64,000 nucleotides of DNA from the NCBI GenBank assembly GCA_003971905.1, contig RSEE01000044.1:310001-374000 (forward strand), given 5' to 3'. The position numbers and the translations under genes were made by a program. A model generated the notes under the pieces. That model worked only from the letters and a program-made list of their open reading frames with translations. It did no database searches and was not told the DNA's origin. Positions 46,957 to 58,876 of the stretch are shown in pieces; the stretch's first letter is position 1; every line of letters starts with the position of its first letter. Origin of the DNA: Moniliella sp. 'wahieum'. Its lineage: Eukaryota; Basidiomycota; Moniliellomycetes; Moniliellales; Moniliellaceae.

Positions 46957-48354
46957 TTCTACTTTTTGTAAAGCTACTGCAACGTCGATGAGGGTAAGCG
47001 AAAAGGAGTATCAAGGTCATCTGTCAGAAAGAGACGGGGCGAAAGACAAATCGTTCGTGAGAGGAAATAGGAGTCATCAGGCATGAGACAAAAAGGAGTG
47101 TAAGGGGATATGGCCAGTCGGACCGACTTTGGAAACTCACTCCTGACGACGGATTTGAATCCAATACTGTACCTGACAACAAGTCCAGCTCACGGATTGT
47201 CTGTGAGGGGGAGGGGGGGGGTGCATACGTCAGGAAAGCAAGTCATGTACTCGTGACGTAACAGAAGCTTCAAAGTGACTTGGCATCGAGTTGTCCCAGC
47301 TCCCGTGAGCAGGGGAAAAGGGTGGCGGAACAAGCCGCAACATCGGCCTCGCTAATAGGAGTCGGCATTGCAAGGCTGTCAGCAAGGCGAAAGCACGACG
47401 ACTGTTTGGTACGAAGCTTGAGCTTCAGGCCTACGTCTGTTGGTACCCTTGCGCCACCGGCGAGAGGGCTGGCTTTCCCTCGGCCTCCTTCAAGCAAGAT
47501 TGCCATCGCACGGGAGGCCGCACCGTGACATGGAGCCTCTGGATGCTGTCCGAAATAAAGCTAAGGATGTTGAAGTGAGAGCCTGTTCGGGCATCATCTC
47601 ACTAAAGTCGGACATATTTTTGTAACGAGAATCTTGCTCTCTGGTTGCTGGATGACATGGTCGATGGCTAGTAGGAGGATGTCGAGGGAGCTGATGAATG
47701 GGGGAAGGACAGAACGCGTAAGGTGTTAGACGGGGTTCTTCATGGCTAATCGAAATTTCTGGTGCACAATCTTGTGGGCCTTGCCCACCTTGAATTTCGT
47801 ACGTAGTCCTCACATATCTATCCGGAACCTTGTTACCGGCATTTTCGATTATCTATGTTGGGCTTCGCGCCCTCATTCGTAAATGGGCAATTCACAAGTA
47901 ATAATAGTGAAACCTTGCCAGCACCACGTTCGACTCTGGCCCAGCGTGACCTTCTCCTGGTCCAAATGAGGGGAAGTTGGACAGGAGATTTTCCGGGGGG
48001 ATCGGGCTGAGGTTACGGTTACGGCTGACAGTGTCGGAATGGGGCTCTCTGCCCGCCCGGTCGTGCATGGAATGTTGTGCACAGGCCACGTTCTGAGCTA
48101 CTCTGCGTTTGATAGCTCTAGCTCACTTCGGTGCCTGAGGATCAAGCTTCAAGAGCTTCATGGCTCAATGAGAACTGGATCTATTTATTAGAACCACTTG
48201 CACTGACGACTGTGCATCAGAAAAGAGAAGATGAGTGGAGCACACCCTGCTTTGGGGCCTCCTGAACGAGTTTTGTGCTCGGCCAAGCGAGAGGGCGCGG
48301 CGCGTGTTTGCCCTTGTCGAGCGTTGAACGTAGAACTTCAACGTCTTCGTCTTG
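46957..48354. other. end of the desert, no supported gene
   Basis: No recognisable coding region. A GATCAAGCTTCAAGAGCTTCAT copy of the CTTCAAG motif lies at about 48140. Confidence 0.4.
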
Positions 48355-48520
48355 CCTGAGGCCTGGGGGGCCTGAGGCCTGAGGGGCCTGAGGCCTGAGG
48401 GGCCTGAGGCCTGAAGCTTGAAGCTTGAAGCTTGAAGAAGTTGAAGAAGCTTCAAGCTTCAGGGCCTCAGGCTCAACGTTGAAGTTCAACGTTCACAGAA
48501 CGTTCAACGTTCAACGGCCA
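48355..48520. repeat. palindromic repeat cluster: GGCCTGAG and CTTGAAG arrays, then AACGTTCAAC
   Basis: Tandem GCCTGAGG units (48355-48411) run into GAAGCTT units. The arm 48402-48424 is the near-perfect inverted repeat of 48449-48472, able to form a hairpin of about 23 bp with a 24-base loop. Then AACGTTGAAGTTCAACGTTC and AACGTTCAACGTTCAACG follow (48475-48517). Confidence 0.75.
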
Positions 48521-48951
48521 GCCGCCCGGGCTGCGGTTGTTTTCCGTTCCTGTGTGCTTCCAGCTGCTCCCGTTGGGCGCAGTGGACCTCTCGACGGCCG
48601 AAGCGCTTTGTCCCTATCGTGTCCCTCCCTGGTCCCTAAAAACCAGTCCAGACACGGGTTAGTCAGTAGCTAGTCATTTGTCATGCACCAGGCGGATGCC
48701 AGAGGCAGTTCTCACTGGACAAGAACCAGTAATCGATCGATAATCGATTAATCACTAGAATCACTTCTACACGCGTCACGCGTGGCCGTCACTAGTCCGT
48801 CGCCATGGCTTGATCTGGCCACTGTTCCAGCACCTGGGCAGCCGCTGGCGATTGAATGTTGAACGTTCAACAGCCGGCTGAAGGCCCAGCCGCCGCCGCC
48901 CATCTCATCTCTCCGTTGCTGCCCCCTCCTGCCCCCCGACCGCCATCGCCC

Positions 48952-51900
48952 ATGCCCACCACCTCCTCCGCGCCGCCGCCTCGGCCTCCGCCGCCGCCGC
49001 CGCCCCGCTCGTCCTGCCCGCGGAAGCTCCACCGACCTGCGCTCGCGCAAGAGCAGCGACCGTCTCCACACCGTTGGGCACGGCTCCCTTCCGCGCAACC
49101 GCTCCCGCGGCTCTCTTTCCGCGCGCGCCAACCTCGGCTTTATGACGGCAGTCCACCGCCGGCCGCCTCCCCCTCGGCATCTTCCCTCGCCCGCCGTCAA
49201 GCCCCTCTCGCCACCTCCCCACCGCCCCGCTGCCCCGCTACCCCGCTGCCCCCGCCACCCCCTCTCCCCCGGCCCCACAGCCAAGTTCCTGGTGGCGACA
49301 AGGACGACAGCGACGACAACGAGGACGACGACGACGACGAGAAGATGGTCACGATGGTTTAGTTATGGTGGCTCCTCGTCGTCGGGCCGCTGAGTCTTCT
49401 GCACCAACCACCGCAGCTGCCCCTACTGCTGCGTCCGAACTCCCGTCCAATCCTCCGTCTCAACCACAGCCCGCACACCTCCCTCGCCCTCCTCAACCTC
49501 AAGTCATGGAGGCCTCCTCCCCTACACCCTCCTCGCCCCCTGCTCCCGCCCCCACTGCTCGTCCCAGCGCCACTCCGGCAGAGTACCTTGTCGCTCGACA
49601 TCAATTGGGTGGCATGCACGACACGCCCTTGTCCGACACGGACACTGCCACGCCGTGCCCTCGTCACCTGGCGCGCCCTCAATCGTGAGCGGCACTGCCT
49701 CTGATCGGACCTTACTTGATCGCGAGCAGTCTACAGCCCCGTCATCGGGGCCCAATCGTGAGGGGCAGAGGAGGCACGTTGGACGAACTCAGACTTCTTC
49801 GGACAATCCTGAGCCTGCCCTTCTTTCAACGTCTGCTTCCCGCTCCTCATCTTCCCCCGCCACCACTCCAGGCCCTGCGGTAACCGAGGATAGATGCCCG
49901 TCCCGCGCCTTGACGGACAATCAGAGTGACACTACGGCAGCTTCGACGGCCATTCCTACCCCCGACCTCCTCCCGAATGTCAAGGAGCAAGAGTTGACTG
50001 CGACCCAAAGCGTTCTGCCCCCGACGCCAACCTCCTTCCGACCGTCCTGCGCCGAGGACGGGCCTGAGAAGCGAGCCTCAACTTCGGAAGTTCTCCCTTC
50101 AACCCGGAATTCGCGTCTTTCCGAAGGCACAACAAGCACTACGGCCGCTATCGCGCATGTTCCCCCCACGCCCAAGGGATCCAAGTCGCCGTGACTAAGC
50201 GTTCGCATTCGCTTTTGAACCTAACCCACCGTTGTCCAACTCATACTCCTCCTCTCCCGCCGACGTGCTCCTTCAACGCAAGGCGACCACTGCTGCGCCA
50301 GCCTTGGTGAGAACACGAGCGCTATGCGCCACTCGTTCCGCCCCGTTGCGTATCGTCAAGCTGCGTCGCCCCGGAGACGGGTATGGAGGGGGGCAGGGGC
50401 AGTCGCCTTCGCGTACCTACCTTGGCAGTTCGCCCACTGAGGCGCATGTCTCTCCCGTCTTGGTGGGTTGTGGGCCGTCGCACTACCCGGCGGACTCGCG
50501 CCAGTCTTTGACTCCCCATGTCGTCTCTCCCTCTCAATCCTACATCCCGCGGGAGCGGACGGTGAGCTCGTCTGCTTCGATCGCGGGGCGACTAAGGGAA
50601 AAGGCAATCTGGATCCCTCCCATTCGCCTTCCCTCGCCTGGACCCCTCATTCGCCCACACACCCCAACCTTTGGCTAACGGAAAGGCGGCGTGCAGACCG
50701 CACCTGGCTCCCCGCTTTTTATCATGCGATCCACCCTCGAAGCCCTCCCCCATCCACACATTCCGTTCTCACTCGTACAAGGGCTCGGTGGACCATGGCA
50801 CATGGCCTAATTCGCCGGTTGCGTTTGGCTCGCCGGTCCTGTCGCGCCCCAGCGCCTCGCTCCTGCGTACCCCCCACTTCCATTTCGGCCAATGCGGCCA
50901 GCGAGGATTTGAGCATGTCTTCGGCGCTGCAGGGCGGAAACCCGTTCCTGTCCAGCATCCCGCACCTTCATCTCCGTACGGTCGGGCCGTACTCTTCCTG
51001 GCGTCCAGGGTACGGGGCGGTGCTGATGCGGCCCAAGCGGGGGTACGGCCGCCGCCGCCGGACATGTATGAGTATGTGCGTGCCGAGGGTGGGGGGCACC
51101 TGATGGGGCCGGCGCTGCCTAATAACGAGATCACAGATGCACTGTTAGAGCCGGTGCTCAATCACCGCTAACGGGTGGATGGAGTCCACGATGCCTCCGC
51201 CGCCGTTGGGAGGCACGGGGGCGTATGGGCACCAAGCTTGCAGAGTGGGAGCACGCGCCGCCCAACCCATTGGGGGTGCCCATGTACGCAACCCAAGCGC
51301 TGGTCACAACGCAGGAAACCTGTGCGTTGGATGTGGACGACTTGCCGCCGCAGCTGCAACAGTATGCCCAGCCGCCGCTGCTCATCGATCCTGCCACGGG
51401 CGAAGTGGCGCTGGAGGAGATGCAAGCGCCGTATCAACCTTCTCTTACGCTCCCGCGTCGTACGGCGCGTGCGCTGGCGCTGACCTACCAAGCTTCGCAC
51501 CTAGCTCGTTCGCATGCCGTCACACGTGCCTTCCAGTCGCCGCTGCGCGACTCGTTTGCCCGTGTGTACCGTGCCTCGGCCGGGGTGGCGCCGGTGCCGC
51601 GGGCCGACTGGGCATTCGGTCCCTTCCCACCCGCTGCCAGCACAAAGGGACGTAATGCGCCTGTCGCGCCATCCAGCATAGGGGGCCTGACCAGCTCGGC
51701 CTCAGCCTCCGCGCTGGGCGGTGTGCTGGCCACTGCCAACAAGGCCGATGCGCGCGGACCTCCCCCGTCTGCCGTCGACGTGGTCGACCCTGCCGCACCG
51801 CCGTACTATCCCTCGTACTTGGCCAAACAAGCCCAAGGCGGCAACCAAGATGCGCTTCAGGAATTGGCCCGGCGGGCGGGGCAGATGGCTCTTCCGCCCG

Positions 51901-52118
51901 CAGCGGGCAAGGCGGGGCCCGTGCCGCGGCCTGCGCTGGTTTATGGCACCCGTCCTGTGGCTACGGTAGCAACCGACAAGAAGGTGGCGCGGAGGGTGAC
52001 GCTGTCCGTGCCACCGGCCGCGTCTACGGGCACGCTGTCGCCCCGGGCTGCCCAGACGGGCCAGGCTCTGGGTTCGATCAAGCGGGCCCTAAGTGGGGTG
52101 TGGACGCGCGCCGAGTAA
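48952..52118 (+). CDS. long disordered Ser/Pro-rich protein, function unknown
   Basis: No domain recognised. It starts MPTTSSAPPPRPPPPPPP at 48952. A basic Ser-rich block comes next (GSSTDLRSRKSSDRLH, SLPRNRSRGSLSARANLGFM), then an acidic run (DDSDDNEDDDDDE) near 49300-49340 and a long Ser/Thr/Pro region. Near the end is a more ordered stretch: NPLGVPMYATQALVTT, LPPQLQQYAQPPLLIDPATG, LPRRTARALALTYQASHLAR, SPLRDSFARVYRASAG; it ends at 52118 (LGSIKRALSGVWTRAE). Frames shift about six times. The Ser/Arg block plus acidic patch faintly recalls the TORC1 subunit Tco89, but I cannot support that. Could be two genes; treated as one because character continues. Confidence 0.5.
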
Positions 52119-53259
52119 GAGCGAAACCTCATTCACCCCCCGCGCGCCGTCCCCCTCATGCCTCTCGGTTGGGTTGAGTTAGGTTTGGCTTGGCTGCCTT
52201 TTCATTGTCTCTTGTTTCTCCTCTTGCCCGCCTGCTTCCCTTCCGTTCATCTAGCCGTTTCCCTGTCCCTGTACCGGCCCCAAATCCGGTATCCCCCCAT
52301 GTCATCCCATATCTTGTCTTACTTCTCTGTCCTGGTCCTCAATTCTCACCTGTTCTCTGCCTCGCCTCCCTGTACATCAACTTGCCTTCCGCGCGCACCG
52401 ACGTGGTCAACTCGCCTCGGCGCGAGTTGGCTCGCTAGCTCGGGTCTGGGTTGGTGCTGCGGCACGCCTGGCAAGTATCCCAGGGCATCGGGCACTCGCA
52501 GTGTTCCCTCGTTCGGTCTGTGTTGGTGGGGTGGTGGTTATATGCAGAACGCCATGCATCTGTTCCGCCTTGGCTGCTCTCGGGGGGCTGCAAAGACATA
52601 TAGGATGGGTAGTTGGCGTGCATGGGGTGGACAGACCGCAGGGAAGGAGATCGGGATGAGCGCGGAGGATGAGCGGGGACGAGACGATCCACCCGGTGCC
52701 GGCCCGAGGAGTGTCACGTGCCATGCGCCTGCGTGACGAGCTGGACTGGACATTGACATCAGATCGAGCACAGGCGAGAGAATTCAGCTGAATGGTCAGC
52801 CCAATCGTCAACACCACCAGCAACTGCGCTCGGCTGGCGTCTGTCGGATCCCTGTATCCGCTGCCTCGCCCTTCTTGGGTCCGATCCAGTACTGGGCAAG
52901 GAAGGGCTGACCACCGCTGTCTCGGTGCTAGGCCATATGTGGCATGTGACCGGCAGTCAGCCTATGAAGGTACCCACCCCAGCGCAGAGCATGCAGATGC
53001 AGATGCGTGTGGGAAGGGAGCCGGGCAGCCCCTTGTTCTCCTTGCGCTTCATCCATGTTTTCCTACTACCCTCGACAGTGGGCATAGCAGCGCGACCAAA
53101 GGGCGTCATCGTATTGCCAGGGAACTACTAGCAGATAATGTGATGGCCAGAGAACAGACAGGCAGGCAAGCGGGCGCATTCAATGGTTTCCAAACCCAGG
53201 ACAACAGTCCATGGGATGAAACTGAGGACAAACCTGCCAAAAGAAGATGCTGATCGGTC
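52119..53259. other. intergenic, two 3' ends facing
   Basis: About 1.1 kb of C/T-rich 3' flank (52.13-52.43 kb) and mixed sequence, with one CACGTG (52714-52719). No supported gene. Confidence 0.4.
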
Positions 53260-54153
53260 TTAAAAGAAAAGGTACGTCAACAGAAACACAAACAGCGACA
53301 CGAGCGCAACCGTCTGCGTTGGCACACCCCGTTCTGACTGCGCCACCGCCAGCTGACTTTGCAACGCCTTGATCTGTGCTTCGTATTCGGACGTGCTCAG
53401 TGGCTTGTCTGCCGGCACAGCAGAAGTTTGGGCAGGCAACGCACGCGCACCCAGCCCGCCTGCACTGCTCGGCGATAGCGCTGTGGCAGAGACGGGGCTG
53501 ACCGGGCTAGCAAGCATCGCTGCGCCGGCTCCCGCACCCGCACCCGCCGCGAGTGGGGCGGCCGCAGGCACACTCGATACACCGTTTCCTGGGGGAATAG
53601 AGGATGCGGGAGCAGTGGCAGTCGCGCCTTCAGGAGCATCGCCGGTCCAAGTCACGCGAATTTTCTGTTCGTGCACCTCGTTGCCTGGCACGACACTCCA
53701 GATGTCGTGAATGCCGAGTGTCTCTCGGTCTGGGGTCAAGAGCGTGCTCTGCACCAGGAACTTGTCCCGGCTCCGGTTGCCGGCGGGCGGTTCCTCCTTG
53801 AGCGGCTGCAGTACAACTGGACAGGAGCGATGATTAGCGGGCGGGGGGAGGGGGGGGGGGGGGGTGGGAGAGGGGAGGACGTACTGTGGATTTCAATCGA
53901 CTCGCCCGGCTCGACACGGGCTGCGCTAGGGCGAACAGAGTACTGCTTGGGGGCAGTGGTCTTGATCTTGAAGGCGATGGGCTGGGTGTGGGGGTTGTGG
54001 AGAGCGAGGACGCGAGGAATGAGGCGGGTGAGGGGGCCTGGCGGCGGGAGATGCGAGACGCGAACGGTCAGCCGCACGAGAGGCAGAGGAGGCGATGGGG
54101 AGACACGTACGCTCAAAGGCCAGCACCGCGGGCGGGGTGAGCTGGACGGACAT
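53260..54153 (-). CDS. SCS2: VAP/Scs2-type ER membrane protein (MSP domain, tail anchor), two introns
   Basis: VAP proteins sit in the ER and bind FFAT-motif lipid-transfer partners at membrane contact sites. Exon 1 (54153-54111) MSVQLTPPAVLAFE; exon 2 (54037-53885) RPLTRLIPRVLALHNPHTQP, IAFKIKTTAPKQYSVRPSAA, RVEPGESIEIH; exon 3 (53816-53260) VLQPLKEEPPAGNRSRDKFL, VQSTLLTPDRETLGIHDIW. The KTTAPKQYSVRP core is the FFAT-binding hallmark. A Pro/Ala/Ser linker, a short coiled coil (EYEAQIKALQSQLAVAQSE) and a C-terminal anchor (TVALVSLFVFLLTYLFF) follow. Introns of 73 and 68 nt. Spliced length is 250 residues with no frame break. Confidence 0.95.
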
Positions 54154-55399
54154 GCTGGAGGAGGGAGCTGGTGGCGGTGGAGGCGCAGATGAGGAAGCCG
54201 ACGGAAGATGGGGCAATGCGGGCGAGGCGAGCGACGCTGACGACGCTGACGAGGCCGAGCGTGCCTGGGCACACTGGCACGTGACAGGCACCACAGCGCC
54301 AGTGATCGAATGATTAAGGATTCGGGAGGGATGAAAATGATCGATGCACGCGGCCGCATGACGTCACAGCCTGCCGGTGCCTCGCGCTGGGTGCGTGGCC
54401 GGCGCAGCACAGGCCCAGTGCCCACCTCGGCGTGCAGCCTGCAGCCACGGCAGACGCATGTCGACATGGCACAGTAGGGTTGGCCACGCGCGTTCTAGTG
54501 GTTGATGCGCACAGCACGTGACAGCGCCGAGAGCCAGCCGGCCTTAGAGACCGATGCTCACGCGCTCGCGGCCCACCACAGTTCTCCTGGAAGCTAGACC
54601 TTTCAAAGAAACACGCTAATGCGGTTAGACGAAGTAAGAAAATCATCGAGCAAAACTTGCCCATGCCGCGGAATCCTCCGCAGACGGCCATTTTTATGAC
54701 GGCAAAAGCCCAAAGTTCCACTGCTTCGCGCGTGAACATTGTGCACCCGGTCTGGCCGCCACACTTTGTCTTTTGCGCACTGAATGCCACGCACTATCGC
54801 CTTGAAAGCGTGTGGGCAGCGTTTTACCCATTCTCTCTACTAGTAAACCTCGTTTTTATACTTCAGAACTTCTGGACCCCTCGCACTTGCTCAACGTCCT
54901 CCGTCTCAACAGTGTATTTTCTTCTGCCAGACCATCTCCCCATCGCTCGACCAGTTCCTATGTTGCGCATCCCGAAGCAGTTGGTTCACCCCTCCCTCCA
55001 CTGCGAAAGCAACAACTCAACGCCCCTTGTTCACATTTTACCCCTTCCCCCCGCCCACAGTCGATCCGAGACGAGCTTGAGCAACAATCGCAGCGTTGGC
55101 ATTGAGGGGAACATGCTTCCTTCCCACACCAGTTCGGAAGAGACGGTTTCGATTCAATTCAAGAAAAGTGGAATGACCCCTGAGATCTTCAGGCGCCCGA
55201 GACGATGGGGGGGGTGCCAATGCTAGATCCAAAAATCCCACCTGGGGCCGTCGAGAATCTCGGCCGATCCGTCTGAAGAGACAGGAACCGTCCAAGGAGA
55301 TCAGCCAAACTATGACATTACCCCCTTTCAGATCTCGTCTCCCGGGCGGCGACGGAGGCGAGAGAAAGGTGATTCGGCGGACATGAGAAAAGGGCGGAC
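54154..55399. other. intergenic, VAP promoter and retroelement flank
   Basis: CACGTG at 54278-54283 (125 bases before the VAP start, context GCACGTGACA) and at 54515-54520. 54.6-55.3 kb has lower GC and open frames without resemblance; it may be the eroded 3' flank or LTR of the element to the right. Confidence 0.4.
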
Positions 55400-57245
55400 A
55401 TGAGAGACAGACTTATCGGGGTAGAGTGCAAGGAAACGGACCACCCGCCCGGCATCATGAGGCATATCCGCATCGGGTACCCACTCGCGCTTGTGGACGG
55501 GATAGCCACGAAAGTGAACTGTCAGAAGGGCTTAATGCGGCCTCCACGGCCCTTGCTGCGAGAATCGAGGGCGTATTCGACCTCGTGATGAATCGCGCCA
55601 TCGTCATATTCGGGGAGAGGAGGGGGGATCGATCAAGCGGGTAGGGACCACGTCACCCGGGGGGTGAAGGCATGAAAGCGGGGCACATGAAACATGCCAT
55701 GGAGGTGTAGCTAAGCGCCGCTGTCGAAGAGCGCTCGGATGTTCCCTAGTTCGCCCCCGAGTTCCTATTCGTCCTGCAGGTATAGAGGGACGTGGCCCTC
55801 CGTCTTGGCTTCTCCCGCGCGATTGGCGGTAGCAACATTCGCATACGACTGAGGCTGGTCTCGACCCGGGTTGCGGATCGGGCGCAGCGGCTTGCCCCCG
55901 CTCAGATCTTTGCCCCCGCTGAGGAACTTGCTCCCGCCATTCGACTTGTCGCGTTGGGGTTTTTTCCCCGTACGGCCGTAGCTGTCATTGAATGGACGGC
56001 CATCAGAGTTGGGATTCTTTCCCGCCACTTTGTTGATTGGCTTGTGCGTGGGGGCGGGCAGTTCCCTTATAATAAGGCGCAGGTCCTCCAGGTCCGATTT
56101 TAGGTGGTTGGTGCTCACGTTGCGGTCGTTCATGCCGTCGAGGAGTGCACGGCGGTACCATTCGTCTTGGGCGCCCATGTGGCAACGACGTTCCCATACA
56201 ATTCCTCCATACGCTCCAGCCAAACCGCACCCGAAGCTTGTCCCTGCTTGTTCTCATCAAAGAGTTTCCGGATGTCCTCACAAAGGGGGGCATGAGATTG
56301 TGGGAAGCGGGCCGCGTGGAGGGCGTGATGCCACCTGTCTGCTGTCGGGGGGCCTGTGGCTAGGATGAGCTGCCTTGCGCGCGTAACTATGCTGCGGATG
56401 GCACGCTCTGCCACTCCGTTGGATTGGCTGTATCCCGTTGGGATGCGCATTCGGTACCGGGCCGTATCTGTGTTGGAGTCTTTCCAGGAAATCCTGTGTG
56501 GTCGCAGGTTCCTCGTTTGGGGGTTGAATGCGTTTCGGGCTCGGGGTGGCAGGGCGATCCTAAGGCATGCCTCATGCTGGCGTCGATCGCCTCGTTGAAG
56601 TGGCGAGCACTTCTTCCCATTTCGATGATATCCCTAGCGTCAGGATGGATGCACTTCAGCTCCGCCACAATGTTTTGGTAGGCGGTGTTGAACCGATGCG
56701 GGTCTTGGAGGTCACGGGCGGACCATCCCATCTTCTTGGCTAGGATCAGTTTGGTGATAGTTTTGATTGCGGATGCAGTGGTATCATCCACAGTGGCGTT
56801 TGCAGGGCGCTGTCGGGCCTTGTGGTCGACGACGCGTGTCATGACTCGTTTGAATAAGGCGAGCTTTTCCTGTTTAAGGTATTCCTCCTCATCGAGGTTC
56901 TCGTCCTTGGACGCGAGAAGATCGGCCTTGGTGCTGTTGACCTCCATGTCGCACAGCTGCTGAAGGTTGAGAACGGCGCCTGGCACTTCCTTTAGGGCCA
57001 TCAGCATCTCATAGATCTGGTTTGCGGATTCATGTCGCGTCCGGTTTGGGATTTGCCCTCAGGTTGCGACCATGTTGTGGGTTGTATACCGGGGGGCGGG
57101 TTGTGGGTCTTCGGGGAGGGGGACCGGGTGGTCTGGGGAAAGGGAAAATCGGGAGATTTGGTGATGGGGGGCGATCGGGAGGTGGCCTTGTGGGGTGGGG
57201 TGGGCAACCGGGAGGTGGCCTTGGGGTGGGTTAATCTTGGGGTGT
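55400..57245 (-). pseudogene. decayed LTR retrotransposon: gag, protease site, inserted integrase piece, chromodomain
   Basis: Reading along the - strand: a Pro-rich start (57245-57010); gag-like text (QIYEMLMALKEVPGAVL, ILAKKMGWSARDLQ, HPDARDIIEMG); a Ty1/copia-style integrase piece (GYSQSNGVAERAIRSIVTRA, about 56450-56320) lying inside the gag; more gag (LFDENKQGQASGAVWLERME, WYRRALLDGMNDRNVSTNHL); then just after the gag stop an aspartic-protease site (IRALFDSGA, about 55735); then a chromodomain-like piece (HHEVEYALDSRSKGRGG, HFRGYPVHKREWVPDADM, about 55600-55440). RT is missing. A fungal transposon relic. Confidence 0.65.
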
Positions 57246-58516
57246 GAGGGTGGGATAACTTTGGTACTCAGGACTGGGGGGTTGGGGAGATCGGAGAGTC
57301 GTAGGCTCAGGGTGAGCTTCAGATTGCAACTCTAATGATCCTGGTTACCCGCGATGTCCTAAGTGCAGTTATGCAATGGCAGAGGGAAGACAGGAGCTGG
57401 GTTGAACGTTCAGTTGAACGTTCAATGAACCCAGACTGAGGATCAGAAGAAGGAGAAGAAGGAGAGCGGCACTAGGCCAGGGGATAGGGATACTGGCGTG
57501 GTGCCCGGATGAGGAAGACGGTCACCGGTCAGGCCGGTCAGGCCTCTGGAGTGCCGCAGAGGTGGCTGGCCCATAGGACCCTGGTCAACCTATTCAGACC
57601 CTACTTAGTACTATACCCCCACCTTTGTGGCACGAGCAGTCGGCACAATTAGTAACCAACCGACTATTCAGAGGGGGAAAAGAAGCTGGCCTCCCTGCCT
57701 CCTCTCTTGTTCACTTTTGTTCCTCCCCCCCGTCTTTTTGATGCTCCGACCCACACCCACACCCACACCCCATCCACACCCCCTTCACTGCACTCGTACC
57801 CGCTCGACGAATCATTGACCTATACTATCAGTGCCCCAGACTGCTAGATGAGCAGCATCTCTCCTGCAGAACCTGAACCCCTTTCGACGGGCACGCGACG
57901 AACAAGTGATATCAAGAAGACGTCACGGTATTGTTGGATTGCTCGCTGTGGCGCTTTCCCGTTGTCGAGTGCGGATAGGAGGGGAGCGACACTTGCTTGC
58001 AGATTGTCTATAGGGCCAAACACTCATTGAATCCATCACAGCCCGATGGGGTTTTTACGGACTTTTGACCATTACCGCAACTAATGCATTTTCTCACACG
58101 GTTGGACGGTTGGACGGTTACACTCTCCCATTCCCGCATGTCGTCCGTCTTCATGTACTCTTTCCCAACAATGTACTTTACCCTAGGGGACCAGTGCAGC
58201 CAGCTCTAGCAGCCCAGAATGTTGGGGAGAGGCCTCTCGTCTTCTATTTGCACTGCATGGAAGCGTCAAGTCGAGTTGCAAACGTGATGTACATTGGGAG
58301 TGACTAGTCAAGCTTCAAGCTTCAAGCTGTAAGCTTCAAGCTAGAAGAGTGACGTTGACGAGTTCGATCGTGCAGAGCGTAGGATGTGGGCCGCAGTGCA
58401 CAGCCCAACTCATGTCGTAAGGGAAAGCACGGTGGGGGGGGGGGTCTCAGTCTTGGGGGTTCTGGGGCACCGAAGGAGCTGGTGCATCACTGAAGTTACG
58501 ACCACCGATTAGGCGG
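57246..58516. other. intergenic with short repeats
   Basis: Holds GTTGAACGTTCAGTTGAACG (57401-57420), an ACACCC tandem (about 57750-57775), TCAAGCTTCAAGCTTCAAGC (58308-58327) and a run of G near 58432. A 60-codon frame at 57848 (MSSISPAEPEPLS) has no support. Confidence 0.45.
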
Positions 58517-58876
58517 TTAGAGGCCCTCGCGGTGCCACTGACGGTCAAACTTTTGCTGTGGTGGGGAAACAAAGGTAAGGTTAGTGAGATGGTCGATGGG
58601 GGATGGGGCCTCTGCGTGAGGCATGTATGAAGTTCAACGTGGGGATAGATGATAGAGGGGAGCAATACGCACGTTGATTTGAACCATCTTCACACCCTCG
58701 TCCTCCTTGATCGAGTTCCAAGGCGTCGGGTTCTTCTTGTCCCACACGACGTCAGGGGCATGGGCCGCGCGGAACGCCATGTAGCTGGCCCCGGACACCG
58801 CGCCGAACATGAGGACAGCAAGGGGCACAGCGTCGTGGCTGTACCAGTACTTGAAGAAGGTAGTGGTGGCAGGCAT
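58517..58876 (-). CDS. NDUFA4/MLRQ-type (B12D family) mitochondrial respiratory subunit, one intron
   Basis: Small single-membrane-span subunit of the mitochondrial respiratory chain (first assigned to complex I, in animals a complex IV subunit). Exon 1 (58876-58673) MPATTTFFKYWYSHDAVPLA, VLMFGAVSGASYMAFRAAH (membrane span), then NPTPWNSIKEDEGVKMVQIN. Exon 2 (58555-58517) QKFDRQWHREGL, the typical family end. Intron 58672-58556 (117 nt, GTGCGT...CACAG). 80 residues, normal size, no frame break. Confidence 0.9.

Noticed and set aside
48748-49284. 178-codon - strand frame
   Set aside because: Antisense of the Pro-rich start of the 48952 gene; Arg/Gly-rich composition only.
54657-55226. 189-codon + strand frame beside the VAP gene
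   Set aside because: Lower-GC flank of a retroelement relic, no similarity and no splice signals that extend it.
57848-58030. Small + strand frame starting MSSISPAEPEPLS
   Set aside because: Short, no resemblance, no upstream promoter sign; left as intergenic.
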